Numbered from the stretch's first letter, positions 18,522-27,739 are shown. The stretch is DNA of 64,000 bases from Fredericiella sp963839515 (GCA_963839515.1 CAWIVN010000001.1:186001-250000); one strand, 5' to 3'. Notes: generated by a model not told the origin, from the sequence alone. A program made the numbers and translations.

Positions 18522-21500
18522 TTATTGCGGCAGGACCCGCAGCCCCGCGTGATCAGGCGCCGCTGCGAACACGCGCAGCAGGCCCCAGAGCCCTGCTTCC
18601 CGGTAGGGCAGGCGCTGGTCGCCGTATTGGTAAACGCCCGGCGCGCCTGCTCCACCCGTGGGAATGATGGTGACCGCTTCCAGCGCGCCAATTTTGACTG
18701 CGCTTAGCAAGCCGGCGCCCGGGCGCGGCTCCTGGCGCCAGGCGTGACCTTCGAGGGCGAAGACATGCGATTGTTCGTTGCATGGCGCCAAGACATGGAT
18801 TCGCAGCGGATCGCCCGTATACGCTTCCAGGCGGGGCGTTGCCGGGCCCGGCGCAGCCGCACCTGTCGCTCCTGCTGCGTGCGCGGGCGCCGCCGCGCGC
18901 ATGTAGTTTATCCCCACTACCCCACTCACCTGTTCGCTGTACGGCATGATGTGCGTACCAATCACAGGGTCTTCATCCTGCAGCAAGAGCGTGAAGTCAC
19001 GGTAGCTCGGCGCGTTGGGCGGATGCACGTCCACGCGCCAGCCCGCACGGGCTGCCATGTCGGCGCCGGTCACAGGGTCGGTATACGTCGCGCCTGCGGG
19101 ACCGATCACGATGGCCCCATATAGGCCGCGACGTGGATTTTGCCGCACGTTACCCCAGTCGCGCACCAGGGCGACTATTTCGCCCAGTTCCGGATGTGCA
19201 TAGTAGGTGTAGATGCCTGTCTGGCCCGGCAGTGCTGCCTGGGCGGGATTATGGCCGGCCTCGACCCCGAGCGAGGTCATGGGGTCGGCAGCTAGCAAAT
19301 CGGCGTGAAACGACACGGGGCCCTCAGCTGCGAGGTTGGTGAGGTGCACCACAACGCAGTCGCCAATATTTGCGTGCAGCACGAGTGGTTCGACAGGCTT
19401 GCCACCAATCCCCACCGCATCCACGTCCTGCCGCAGCACGTAGATCAAGCCCCGCTCGTTGCGGAGCATCGGCAGCTGTGCCGCCACTACCGCAACATCA
19501 AACGTCTTGCGTGTGGCGTCTGGGGGACAAATCTGGCCGGCCGCAGGCGCGGTGACCTCATGCCCCCGCAGCTTCTGCAAGGTTGAGGGATCGTCACGGC
19601 CAAAGACGCGTAACAACCCCCAGCTGCCTTCCTCCAGCTTGGAGGTGCGGCCATTGTAGTAGAGGTAGTCACCCGGCATCTGCTGGGGCCCGCCGGCGCG
19701 CGGGATCACGAGGTCATAGCGCTCGGAGATGCCGAGATGCACGGTGTTGACCGGCGGCGAAGAGCGGCTGAACGGTTCGATGCGGAACCAGTGGCCGTCG
19801 ACATGCAGCGTGTGCATGTCGTTTGTGCCCGCCACCAGGCCGCGGATCACGAGCGGGTCACCGACGTACGCTTGGAGCAGCGGGGTGGCCGGATCGCCGT
19901 GGACCTGGCTGCTAAAGATCTGTTCTGGATGTTCGGGTGCAGCTTCTGCGCGCAGCGCCAGTGGCTCCGCACGCAGATTGAGCGAACCCCCGCTGGAGTT
20001 GCGGCTCCTGGTCAACGCGTTGTCATCCTGCAGGAAAAGCACCAACTCGCGAAAGCTGCCTGCTACGTCGGCCGCGACCGGTGCGTCCGTGTGCACGTCG
20101 GCGATCGGCCCGCTTTCGATGCTCTCGCCGCTGTGCGGATGATGGTAGGTCGAGCCAGGCGGCTCGGCAATCAGCGCGCCAAACAGGCCATGCCGCCAGG
20201 AGACCAGGGCATTGACGTGATCGTGAAAGTAAGCGGTGCCAAACTGCACGTCGGGATACCAGCGCTGGCGCAGAAACTCGACGCTCGTGATTTCGCCGGC
20301 GGCGTGGTCGTAAGCCAGTGGCTCGCTTAAGATGAGCCACTGATTTCCACCAGGGTCGCTTTCCAGGGTATCGACCCGGCGGACTTCAAACGTCGCGTCT
20401 TGATCCATGCCGACCCCAACCAGGACGCCGGGCTGAAAGCGCTCTGTGCCGCTCAAGCGCAGGCGTGTCGATCCCGCAGCGACAGATTCCAGCAGCGTTT
20501 CGCCTTCTATGCTGAATGGGCGCAGCGTCTGTTCGTAGTTAAAGCCGGCAGTTGTGCCGTCGCTGGCTTGGACGTCGAATTGGACAAAGTGAATGTGCAG
20601 GCTCACCTTGCTAAAGAACCTGTTCTCGCGGTTGTCCTCCAACTCACTCTTGAAAATAACGTCAATGCAGTCCTCGCCCGCGTTGGCGCGAATCGCCAGC
20701 GGCGTCTTCAGCTCGTTGTCCTTGCGCACCTGGTCTTCTTGCGACTTGAGCACAAAGATGGCGCCGCTTGGATCGACGAGATCGTGCCCGGTGTTGAGGG
20801 CAATCGGCAGTGTTATGGCATGGATTTGGAACTGCTTTGTGCGCGTCCCAGCAGGGCAAAGGCTGCCCGGACCGCTGGCGCCCGGTGCAGGCGGGTCCGG
20901 GCCTTGCTGAATCGGATCCAGGTAGGGAGCCGGTCCATGGCCGGGTGCAAACGGTGGGCGGCGGCCCAGGTGCGGCTGCAGCAGAGGATAGGCCGGCTTT
21001 CCCGTCTGCGGGTCAAAGTAGATGGGCCGGCGTGCGGCGGGTGTGCCGGTGAACCTGGGCGGTTGATAGCCGGGCCAGAGCTCCACCGTCGGCGGTTCCC
21101 CCAGGTACAGCTGTTCCTGGCGCTGCCAATCCCACACCGCCGCATCGTAGTCGCGCGGAACGCCCGCCGGGGGCAGCTGGCGTTCGACCCAACTTGCGAG
21201 GTTGTCCAAAGTAATGGTGAAGGCAGTGCCGTTCCAACTGGCGCTGCTGCCGGTGAGCTGTTCGGATGTGACCGCCGGTTGCACTTGCTGCTTGCGGTCG
21301 GGCAGTTCGGCTAGCGGTGGCAGGCTGTCCTGTGACACCAGGCCGTCCTGCAGGGTGTTGTACACGCGCCAGATGCCCCACATGCCCGCAAAGTAATGGT
21401 GGGCGATGTGACAGTGGAAGAGGTAGTCGCCGACGCTCTGCTGGCAGCCGCCGCTGCCGCATTCGTTCTCGATGTCGAACGTTTCCGCCGGGCCGAGGCT

Positions 21501-22841
21501 CTGGGAGTCCGTGCGCTCGCTGGCAGCCGGCAAGATGGGCGGGTGCTTGACCAGGCCGTCGTCGAAATGGTCGCTTCCCGCCGCACGTTCGGCTTGGGGC
21601 TGGCGCGGCCAGCGCGTCGCCCCGCCGTGGACATGGTGCACATGGAAGACTTCCGAGCCGCCGTGGAGGAGCCGCTGTTTCGTCGGATCGCCAAGGTAAC
21701 TGCGCATAATGGGGGTGGCCGGATCGCCAAACGCGTAGGAACTGTAGGCGAGGGATTCGTCGAAGTGGCCAAAGCGCTCCTGCTGCAGCTGCAGCCTGTT
21801 CATGAACGGTTCACTGCGGTAGTTGACGGCCCGGTCGCCTGGCCGGTAGGCGCCGGTGAAGGGATCGACCTGGGTCACGGGGCGGTCATTCGTATCCAGG
21901 TGCCGGTAGCGCTCGTGGCCGATCTCATGGTAGATGATCGCAAACTCGCGAAAGTCGGCCCTGCCCGGCGCCTGGATGGCTGCCATCCAGCCGCTGTTCA
22001 GTTCGCCCCCGCCGAGCGGGTCTAGGTAGACGGCGCCTTTGGGCTCCACGATCACGGCCCCGAAGAGACCATGGCTGGTCTGAAAGCGTTCGTCCCCATG
22101 GCTGTGAAAATAGTAGGTGCCCTCCGGCTGCGTTTCGGCCACCCACCAGTTGTACGTGACCGTGGCGCCGGGCAGAATCGTGGCCGCCGCGTTGGCTGCG
22201 GTGGCAGGCGTGCCGTCGGCAGTCACGTAGAGGCCCGAGCTGTGGAGATGAAAGCTCACCGGTTCGTCACCGGCGCCATCCGGCCCGTCATCCAGCCCGT
22301 CATCCAGCTCGTTATGCAACTTGACCTGCAGACATTCTCCCTGGTTTACCCGCAGCAAGAGTGGCTGGATGGCATCGCCCTGCAGCCCGATGCTGACGGC
22401 CGGTTCCGCCTGCCCCTGGCGCGCTGCTTGATTCTGCGCTTCCTCGGCGCGAATGCGGCCCACATCCTCTGCGAGGACGTACATGCGGCCGTCAGGGTCG
22501 TAATCCAAGTAGCGGTTGAGCGTGATCTGCACCTGGATCGCTGCGACATCGTACGTGCGCAGGGCGGCGCCGGGCGGGCATTTGGCTGCCGCAGCCACGC
22601 TTTCACCGCTGCTCGGCGCCAGCACCAGGCCTTCGTCGCCTTCATGCGCCGCAGCGCCATGACTTTCGCCATTGGGGGCAGAGTCTGGTTCTTGGCCGAG
22701 GTCATGCGCCCCGCCCGGACCGGCGTCGGGTGGCCCGGGCGGAGGCGTGTGACAATAGCCCGCCTGTGCAGCGAAGCTAAGCGCCACTGCGAGCAGGATG
22801 ATAGTAAGGCGCAGGCGAATATCCATGGTGGTTACCCGCAT
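18522..22841 (-). CDS. Giant multicopper oxidase made of three oxidase-like units
   Basis: 1439 residues with a signal peptide (hydrophobic LTIILLAVALSFAAQA), roughly three times a normal domain set. Unit 1 (about 87-497) has all four copper motifs: HLHS (198), HSHG (246), HxxHxH (400-405) and HCHIAHHYFAGM (476-487), so it should hold type 1 and the type 2/3 trinuclear site. Unit 2 (about 660-1080) keeps HIH (749) and HDH (873) and a degenerate third motif near 1010, but the fourth is GDYLYYNG. Unit 3 (about 1105-1425) keeps scattered His only. Each unit starts with CPPxxxxxTxDV or similar and ends WGLLRVF-like. Probably an extracytoplasmic oxidase of organic substrates or metal ions with two structural units. 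The gene is 20 bases downstream of the cupredoxin lipoprotein gene. Confidence 0.85.
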   Translation of the reverse strand: MRVTTMDIRLRLTIILLAVALSFAAQAGYCHTPPPGPPDAGPGGAHDLGQEPDSAPNGESHGAAAHEGDEGLVLAPSSGESVAAAAKCPPGAALRTYDVAAIQVQITLNRYLDYDPDGRMYVLAEDVGRIRAEEAQNQAARQGQAEPAVSIGLQGDAIQPLLLRVNQGECLQVKLHNELDDGLDDGPDGAGDEPVSFHLHSSGLYVTADGTPATAANAAATILPGATVTYNWWVAETQPEGTYYFHSHGDERFQTSHGLFGAVIVEPKGAVYLDPLGGGELNSGWMAAIQAPGRADFREFAIIYHEIGHERYRHLDTNDRPVTQVDPFTGAYRPGDRAVNYRSEPFMNRLQLQQERFGHFDESLAYSSYAFGDPATPIMRSYLGDPTKQRLLHGGSEVFHVHHVHGGATRWPRQPQAERAAGSDHFDDGLVKHPPILPAASERTDSQSLGPAETFDIENECGSGGCQQSVGDYLFHCHIAHHYFAGMWGIWRVYNTLQDGLVSQDSLPPLAELPDRKQQVQPAVTSEQLTGSSASWNGTAFTITLDNLASWVERQLPPAGVPRDYDAAVWDWQRQEQLYLGEPPTVELWPGYQPPRFTGTPAARRPIYFDPQTGKPAYPLLQPHLGRRPPFAPGHGPAPYLDPIQQGPDPPAPGASGPGSLCPAGTRTKQFQIHAITLPIALNTGHDLVDPSGAIFVLKSQEDQVRKDNELKTPLAIRANAGEDCIDVIFKSELEDNRENRFFSKVSLHIHFVQFDVQASDGTTAGFNYEQTLRPFSIEGETLLESVAAGSTRLRLSGTERFQPGVLVGVGMDQDATFEVRRVDTLESDPGGNQWLILSEPLAYDHAAGEITSVEFLRQRWYPDVQFGTAYFHDHVNALVSWRHGLFGALIAEPPGSTYHHPHSGESIESGPIADVHTDAPVAADVAGSFRELVLFLQDDNALTRSRNSSGGSLNLRAEPLALRAEAAPEHPEQIFSSQVHGDPATPLLQAYVGDPLVIRGLVAGTNDMHTLHVDGHWFRIEPFSRSSPPVNTVHLGISERYDLVIPRAGGPQQMPGDYLYYNGRTSKLEEGSWGLLRVFGRDDPSTLQKLRGHEVTAPAAGQICPPDATRKTFDVAVVAAQLPMLRNERGLIYVLRQDVDAVGIGGKPVEPLVLHANIGDCVVVHLTNLAAEGPVSFHADLLAADPMTSLGVEAGHNPAQAALPGQTGIYTYYAHPELGEIVALVRDWGNVRQNPRRGLYGAIVIGPAGATYTDPVTGADMAARAGWRVDVHPPNAPSYRDFTLLLQDEDPVIGTHIMPYSEQVSGVVGINYMRAAAPAHAAGATGAAAPGPATPRLEAYTGDPLRIHVLAPCNEQSHVFALEGHAWRQEPRPGAGLLSAVKIGALEAVTIIPTGGAGAPGVYQYGDQRLPYREAGLWGLLRVFAAAPDHAGLRVLPQ

Positions 22842-22861
22842 GCAGCGTCAAGGGCATGCAT

Positions 22862-23989
22862 CTAGCGGACGATGACCGTGCCTTCCATGCCGAAATCACC
22901 GTGCACGGCGCAGCGATACCTGTACGTGCCGGGCTCTTCAAAGGTCAGCGACCAGGTACTGCCGTCCGGCATACCCGGGCCGATCAGGCCCGAGTTGTAA
23001 TATTGGGCGGGATCGTAGACCTGGGAAGGTTTGGCCGGCACAAGCACTTGTGGGTTCAGCACCCGCAGAGATTGGCCTTCGGGCTGCGGCTGGAAGACCA
23101 CATAGAAGGGATCGGGCGGCACAGGGGCAAAGGTAACCGAATGAAAGTCATGCGATGCCCACACGACGGTATCGCCGGAGTCGACGGTCAAATCCTTGAC
23201 CATGAACTCGTAGGCCGATGCCGAAGGGTCACCTGCATTGTTGGCGCCGGCATCTACGTACCAGACATGGGAGCCGTCGGCCAGCGTGTCACTGCGCGGC
23301 GTTTGTCCAAGCTCCATAATGGCCGTAACCCAGCTGAGCAGCAGATCGCTCTCGGCGGCAGCCTGGCGGTCAATCTCTTCCTGGTCGGGGACGGTGGCGC
23401 TCGTAGCGGGCTCGACGGAGACTGCGCCGCGCATATAGGGGTGGATTTGGCACAGGTAGGGGTAGAGCCCCGGCTCGTCAAACGTAAGGGAGAATTCCGC
23501 ACTGGGCTTCAGGTCCGGATCCTCTGGCGTCTTGTCCATAATGCCCGAGTTGACATATGCCCCGGGCGTATAGTGCTCGACGGGATCCCCAGCCGCACGC
23601 GTAGGAAAGACCACCTCTGGCGCTTCCATCAACTCGCCCTCCGCGCCACCAGGCACAGGTGCCAGAACTGGCGGCAGTGGCGTGTCGCCCAGAAAGCTGA
23701 CGGTGTGGATCTCATCCGTCACCAACTGCCAGGTAACCGTGTCGCCGGCGCGCACGCGCACTGCACTCGGCAGAAACGCGTTGGCCACGGCCGTATCCTG
23801 CCCTGCGCCGACGCGCACCAACAGTGTCCGGGGTGGATAAGCAGCTGCTGCACTGCCGGCGCCGCCGGCTTGCGCGCCGCCGGCTTGCGCGCCGCCGGCT
23901 TGCGCCGCCTCGCGCGTGATCGGTGCGCAGCCCGTTAAAGGCGCTGCCAGCAGCAGCAGAGTGAACATACAACGTGATAGACTATGCAT
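22862..23989 (-). CDS. Lipoprotein with two plastocyanin-like cupredoxin domains
   Basis: 375 residues. Lipobox LTGC near residue 21, then a linker of QAGGA repeats coded by three exact 15-base units. Domain 1 (about 55-195) has EIHTVSFLGD and YLCQIHPYMRG, domain 2 (about 240-375) has DFHSVTFAP and YRCAVHGDFGMEG, each giving the His, Cys, His and Met ligands of a type 1 copper site. It is a likely electron carrier on the outer face of the membrane, feeding or accepting electrons from the multicopper oxidase encoded directly downstream. Confidence 0.88.
   Translation of the reverse strand: MHSLSRCMFTLLLLAAPLTGCAPITREAAQAGGAQAGGAQAGGAGSAAAAYPPRTLLVRVGAGQDTAVANAFLPSAVRVRAGDTVTWQLVTDEIHTVSFLGDTPLPPVLAPVPGGAEGELMEAPEVVFPTRAAGDPVEHYTPGAYVNSGIMDKTPEDPDLKPSAEFSLTFDEPGLYPYLCQIHPYMRGAVSVEPATSATVPDQEEIDRQAAAESDLLLSWVTAIMELGQTPRSDTLADGSHVWYVDAGANNAGDPSASAYEFMVKDLTVDSGDTVVWASHDFHSVTFAPVPPDPFYVVFQPQPEGQSLRVLNPQVLVPAKPSQVYDPAQYYNSGLIGPGMPDGSTWSLTFEEPGTYRYRCAVHGDFGMEGTVIVR
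23861..23905. repeat. Three tandem 15-base repeats in the cupredoxin lipoprotein gene
   Basis: GCCGCCGGCTTGCGC three times without a mismatch, encoding AQAGG units of the linker on the minus strand. A likely slippage site for linker length variation. Confidence 0.85.
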
Positions 23990-24060
23990 GATGAATTCTC
24001 CTCTTCTTCCTCACCAAACTGAACGTGCCGGCCAACAACGGCGCCGGCGGTGCCGAGACA

Positions 24061-25035
24061 CTAGCCGGCAGCGAGCAGCGCTTGCAGTTGCGCTTCAACC
24101 TCAGCCTCCGTGAACAGACCCTCGACCCGGTACGCGACCACACCGCCGGCATCGAGCAGGTACAGCCACGGCTCGGTGGACAGGCCGAACGCCCCCATGG
24201 CGGGAGCGATCTGCCAGTTGTTGGCGGAAGGATCCGGCAACCCGCTGTACACCTCTACATGCACGAAATTTGCGGCAGACCCATAGCGTGCCAGCAGGTT
24301 GGCGGTGACGTCATAGGCGGGTCCGCAGAAGCGCGTCTGGCAAAATGCAGGCGTGGCAAAGAGCACGACGGTTGGTTTGCCACTTTCCAAGGCTGCCGCC
24401 AGGCTCACCTGGTATAGGCCCGCAACTGGCGCGCGGGCCGACGTCAGGCGTTCGAGGTGACCGTTGGCGGACGCCGCGGTCGGCGTGTCCAGTGCGGGTG
24501 CAGTTTGACCGACTCTGAGCGTCGGTGATGCTGCCAGCACGTCAAAGCCGATCCGTTTGATTGCACTGTGGGTGGCCGATAGCTGCGCGTGCACCTCTAC
24601 GCCCCAGGCGCCGGCGCGGTCAAAGCTGCGGTTGTGCGCAAAGATGGCAGTCGCTCCGTCCGGTGTCATCAGGCGAGTGGCTTCAGCTTCGGACTCGAAC
24701 TGAGGCATGTCCGCAGTGCTCAGGTCAAAGTAGCGGAAGCGCACGTCAGCGTCGTCTATTACCTGGCCCGCGGCGTCCAGCAGACCTACGGCGAATCGGT
24801 TTGGGCCGATCACCAGTTCGGACGGGACCAATACTACTTGCATTTGAGCCTGGGCCGCTGCCGGAGTTGTCGCCGAGGGTGCAGGCGCATGGTCGTGGCC
24901 GTCTTCATCCTGGTGCGCGGTGACCTGATTGCCAAGTGGCTGCGCAAAACTGGGTTCAGGGCTTGTGCCCGCGCGGCCCCCGCAAGCTGCCAACACCAGG
25001 ACACCACAAATACCGGCAGTGATTCGTGCTTTCAT
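24061..25035 (-). CDS. Thioredoxin-fold lipoprotein with a CxxxxC motif
   Basis: 324 residues. Lipobox LAAC (about residue 18), a short His/Asp-rich stretch (HQDEDGHDHAP, about 41-51) that could bind metal, a beta-rich domain (about 65-165, RFAVGLLD, PNRF) and a thioredoxin-like C-terminal half beginning VGQTAPALDTPT, with TVVLFATPAFCQTRFCGP (about 223-240). The two Cys four residues apart suggest a Sco-like or thiol-disulfide role in copper delivery. It starts with AAGGAG at a good distance and precedes the cupredoxin and oxidase genes in the same direction (72-base gap), so the three may be co-transcribed. Confidence 0.75.
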   Translation of the reverse strand: MKARITAGICGVLVLAACGGRAGTSPEPSFAQPLGNQVTAHQDEDGHDHAPAPSATTPAAAQAQMQVVLVPSELVIGPNRFAVGLLDAAGQVIDDADVRFRYFDLSTADMPQFESEAEATRLMTPDGATAIFAHNRSFDRAGAWGVEVHAQLSATHSAIKRIGFDVLAASPTLRVGQTAPALDTPTAASANGHLERLTSARAPVAGLYQVSLAAALESGKPTVVLFATPAFCQTRFCGPAYDVTANLLARYGSAANFVHVEVYSGLPDPSANNWQIAPAMGAFGLSTEPWLYLLDAGGVVAYRVEGLFTEAEVEAQLQALLAAG

Positions 25036-25113
25036 CTATCTCGCTCCTTGCTGATAGGACGCGCAGTGCGTAGAACAGCAGTCTATTCCGTTCGGTATTG
25101 GGGCGCATCGGTA

Positions 25114-25137
25114 GAGTTACCTATTTAGTTACCTATT
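25114..25137. repeat. Tandem 12-base repeat in the upstream region of the copper lipoprotein operon
   Basis: GAGTTACCTATT then TAGTTACCTATT; 11 of 12 bases are identical. It lies 79 bases before the lipoprotein ATG, a place where an activator or repressor with tandem half-sites could bind. Confidence 0.5.
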
Positions 25138-25246
25138 GCAGTTGCAAAAGGCTATCGGTGTTGTAATGGGCTGTGCGTGGGAAAAGCACTGATTTACGTA
25201 GGAACATTGAGCGAAGAAGAGAAAGCTGGCGTGACGCCCGGCATAG

Positions 25247-26155
25247 TCAGTCTTTCCTTATTGCTTCCATACCCGACGCCGGTGGCAGCTTGAGATGCGC
25301 CAGCTTGTCAGGGTTTAAGACGGTGCGCAGGGTATGGATGAAATCACCTTCTACTTCCAGCGTGAGGACACTGAATATCTGCCCCTTGACCCGCACCAGC
25401 AACGCAGGCAGGCCGTTCACCTCGATCACTTCGACGGTCGTGCCTTGGGGCATCTGCGCCAGGTGGGCGAGAATGCCTGGTGCCACCTTGTCGCGCCCCT
25501 GGACCCGCTGGCGTGCCCCTGCCGCGACCTTGCCGCCGCTATCCATCCAGGCGGTGACATCCTCTGCCAGCAGGCTCGTCAGGCCGTCTATGTCTCCGGC
25601 AGAGCAGGCGTCCATAAATCGGCCAACCATTTTGGCGTGCGCTTCCGGCGAGGCGGGAAAGCGCGGTCGATGTTCTCTGAGGTGCTTTTTCGCCCGGCTG
25701 TACAGTTGGCGGCAGGCCGCTTCATCGCGTTCGGTAATCTGCGCGATTTCGACATACTGGTAGTCAAACACTTCTCGCAGCAGAAACACGGCACGTTCCA
25801 GCGGGGACAGGCTTTCGAGCAGCACCAGAAACGCCATCGAAATCGATTCCCGATCGGTAATCTGGTGCAGCGGTGAGATCTGCGCTGCGCCAAAGCCCGT
25901 AATGATCGGCTCCGGCAGCCAGGGGCCGACGTAGTTTTCTCGCTGCGCCTGCGCCGATCGCAGGTGGTCGATGCACAGATGATGCACAATGGTCGTCAGA
26001 AAACTCTTGAGCGTGCGAATCGACGCCGGCGGCGTGGCGCGATAGCGCAAATACGCCTCCTGCACGATGTCTTCCGCTTCCATTGCGCTGCCCAGCATGC
26101 GGTACGCCATGGCAAATAACAGCGACCGGTATTCTTCAAATGGATCAGTCTGCAT
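25247..26155 (-). CDS. ECF41-group sigma factor with fused SnoaL-like regulatory domain
   Basis: 302 residues. Sigma2 region (about 5-72: RSLLFAMAYRMLGSAMEAED and IVQEAYLRY), sigma4 (about 105-165: MAFLVLLESLSPLERAVFLL), then a C-terminal SnoaL/NTF2-like domain of about 120 residues. The ECF41 marks are present: WLPEP after sigma2, DSGGK (for the usual DGGGK) and the NPDKL motif near the end. These proteins are controlled by their own C-terminal domain instead of an anti-sigma factor. AGGAG precedes the ATG. The usual ECF41 partner, an oxidoreductase/decarboxylase/epimerase gene, is absent; the neighbours are copper genes and an unknown membrane protein. Confidence 0.9.
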   Translation of the reverse strand: MQTDPFEEYRSLLFAMAYRMLGSAMEAEDIVQEAYLRYRATPPASIRTLKSFLTTIVHHLCIDHLRSAQAQRENYVGPWLPEPIITGFGAAQISPLHQITDRESISMAFLVLLESLSPLERAVFLLREVFDYQYVEIAQITERDEAACRQLYSRAKKHLREHRPRFPASPEAHAKMVGRFMDACSAGDIDGLTSLLAEDVTAWMDSGGKVAAGARQRVQGRDKVAPGILAHLAQMPQGTTVEVIEVNGLPALLVRVKGQIFSVLTLEVEGDFIHTLRTVLNPDKLAHLKLPPASGMEAIRKD

Positions 26156-26200
26156 AGCGTCTCCTCTCGAACGCGCGGCGTCATCCCAATCTGGAGGTAA

Positions 26201-26227
26201 GACGGATCGTTCTGCGTTTTTGTGACA
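26201..26227 (-). promoter_or_regulatory. ECF41-type promoter of the sigma factor gene
   Basis: On the minus strand TGTCACA (26227-26221), 16 bases, CGTC (26204-26201), the -35/-10 pair and spacing described for ECF41 sigma factors. It indicates autoregulation. I did not find a second matching pair elsewhere in the window. Confidence 0.7.
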
Positions 26228-26440
26228 TGGCGGGAAAATCGGGGATTAATCGCAGCAGTGCTCTATTTCAGAAAGGGGATTTCTGCGTCACTGAACCTGT
26301 TTGCCGGACATGGCGGGTCGTGGCTCTATTCAGCCTTGCTTGTCCCATAATGCATGGTTCATGACCGATCTCAAAATCACTGTTTTGTAACTTGTTGCCC
26401 GAAGACGTTGCGCCCGCGTGCTTTATGGCAGCAATTCTTT

Positions 26441-27514
26441 TTACGTACCCGGCGTGATCTTGACGATGCCAGTGCCTCGCCGGTTCAGAGGGCTGGCGCC
26501 GGCGCGCCCGGCGATCATCGCCCCTAGGGCCGCCAGGAGCAGCAGGGCGAACGCAAGACCGATGGCAACGTAGGCATCCGGCGCGAGCAGCAAAGTGAGC
26601 ATCACGACCGACCCGATGACGAGCAAGAACCCCCACCAGCTTCGGCCAAAGATCAGGAACCCGAGCACGGTGATGCCGGCGGCGAGGAAGGCGGCGAGTG
26701 CCGCCTGCACGTCACTGCTCGCCAGCAGCGCGGGCAGCGCCGCCACGAGGGGGAGCAGCAGCCAGTAGCGGCGGCGTCGCCGGCTCAAAAACAGGCCGGC
26801 AATGGTGATCCCGGCGGCCGCCCAACCGAGCTGTGCAATGGCCATGAGCGCAGGGGGAGCATCCGAGCGGCCCTCAGCGCGGGCCTTGAGCCCAAGCAGC
26901 ATGCGCCGCTCCATGGTGAAGACCAAGGGGTCCATGACCATCGTCGACACCAGGCTGGCCGGCCCCGGTTGGCCGCGCACGATCAGCCGCGAGGTGTGCT
27001 CGTCAATCGGCACGATGACAAAGTCCCCAAACATCTCGACAACGAGCGCATGGCGGGGCTCGCTCAACAGCACCGGGCTCGCCGCCTCTTGCCCCAGGCC
27101 CCAGAGGTATTCCGGCGGAGCCAGCCGCCAGGCATCGCCGACGGCTAGCTGCTGCCACTCCGGGTGAATCTCATCCGCATTGTGGATATCGGCCCCCACA
27201 AGGTTCTCGAGCCAGGTGTACGAATAGAAGCCGGCGCGGTCCTGGCCAACCTGGACCAGCCACTGCCAGATGACCTCCGGCGGCGCGTCGATGGTGAGCG
27301 CCAGGGTGGCTTGCCCGCTGCGTTGGGGGTTCAGCTCATCGCCGGGCAGGGACATCTGGCGTTCAGCCGCAGTGGAGCCCCAGTTGGCCATCCACGGACG
27401 GATGCCCAGCAAGTAGACGGCGACCAGCAGCAAGACGAACGGAACGGCGTAGCGAAGCGTACCGCCTTTACAACAGTCGTGAGCTTCGTGTGTACCATTG
27501 CCATCTCCTTTCAA
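26441..27514 (-). CDS. SRPBCC-domain membrane protein (start uncertain)
   Basis: About 357 residues as an open frame from TTG 27514. One TM helix (YAVPFVLLLVAVYLLG), then an SRPBCC-like ligand-binding domain (about 65-205: LALTIDAPPEVIWQWLVQ and DRAGFYSYTWLENLVGADIHN are typical), then four or five TM helices (about 225-345). Function unknown. A more natural start is ATG 27498, which has GGAG 6 bases upstream, but it reads MVHTKLTTVVK in a different frame from the TM segment, so a one- or two-base indel near 27446-27462 is possible. The gene follows the remnant of another membrane-protein gene. Confidence 0.55.
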   Translation of the reverse strand: MKGDGNGTHEAHDCCKGGTLRYAVPFVLLLVAVYLLGIRPWMANWGSTAAERQMSLPGDELNPQRSGQATLALTIDAPPEVIWQWLVQVGQDRAGFYSYTWLENLVGADIHNADEIHPEWQQLAVGDAWRLAPPEYLWGLGQEAASPVLLSEPRHALVVEMFGDFVIVPIDEHTSRLIVRGQPGPASLVSTMVMDPLVFTMERRMLLGLKARAEGRSDAPPALMAIAQLGWAAAGITIAGLFLSRRRRRYWLLLPLVAALPALLASSDVQAALAAFLAAGITVLGFLIFGRSWWGFLLVIGSVVMLTLLLAPDAYVAIGLAFALLLLAALGAMIAGRAGASPLNRRGTGIVKITPGT

Positions 27515-27711
27515 GCTAGGCGAAGAACAGCTTTACTGCGTAATTCGTGCCGTTTGACGCCAAGCAGCATGGCCAGCGCCCAGGCATAGACAAGCTCATC
27601 CGCCAGAATTTCGAGCAGGTGCGGCAGGCGTAAACTCCACGGTATCCAGTTGGCGATGACCAGGGCCTGAAAACCAACAAAAAAGAACAGGGCTATATAG
27701 CCGTGGGTGGC
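27511..27711 (-). pseudogene. 3' fragment of a membrane-protein gene cut by a transposase
   Basis: About 65 residues, from GYIALFFFVGFQALVIANW to WALAMLLGVKRHELRSKAV, read as two TM helices with a conserved-looking RLPHLLEILADELVYAW stretch. No start codon with a ribosome-binding site fits. The 5' part is probably 28580-29305 on the same strand, separated by the transposase remnant; together they would give a protein of about 305 residues. Confidence 0.5.
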
Positions 27712-27739
27712 CCCCAACGTGGGTGGTGGGCAAGGTGGC

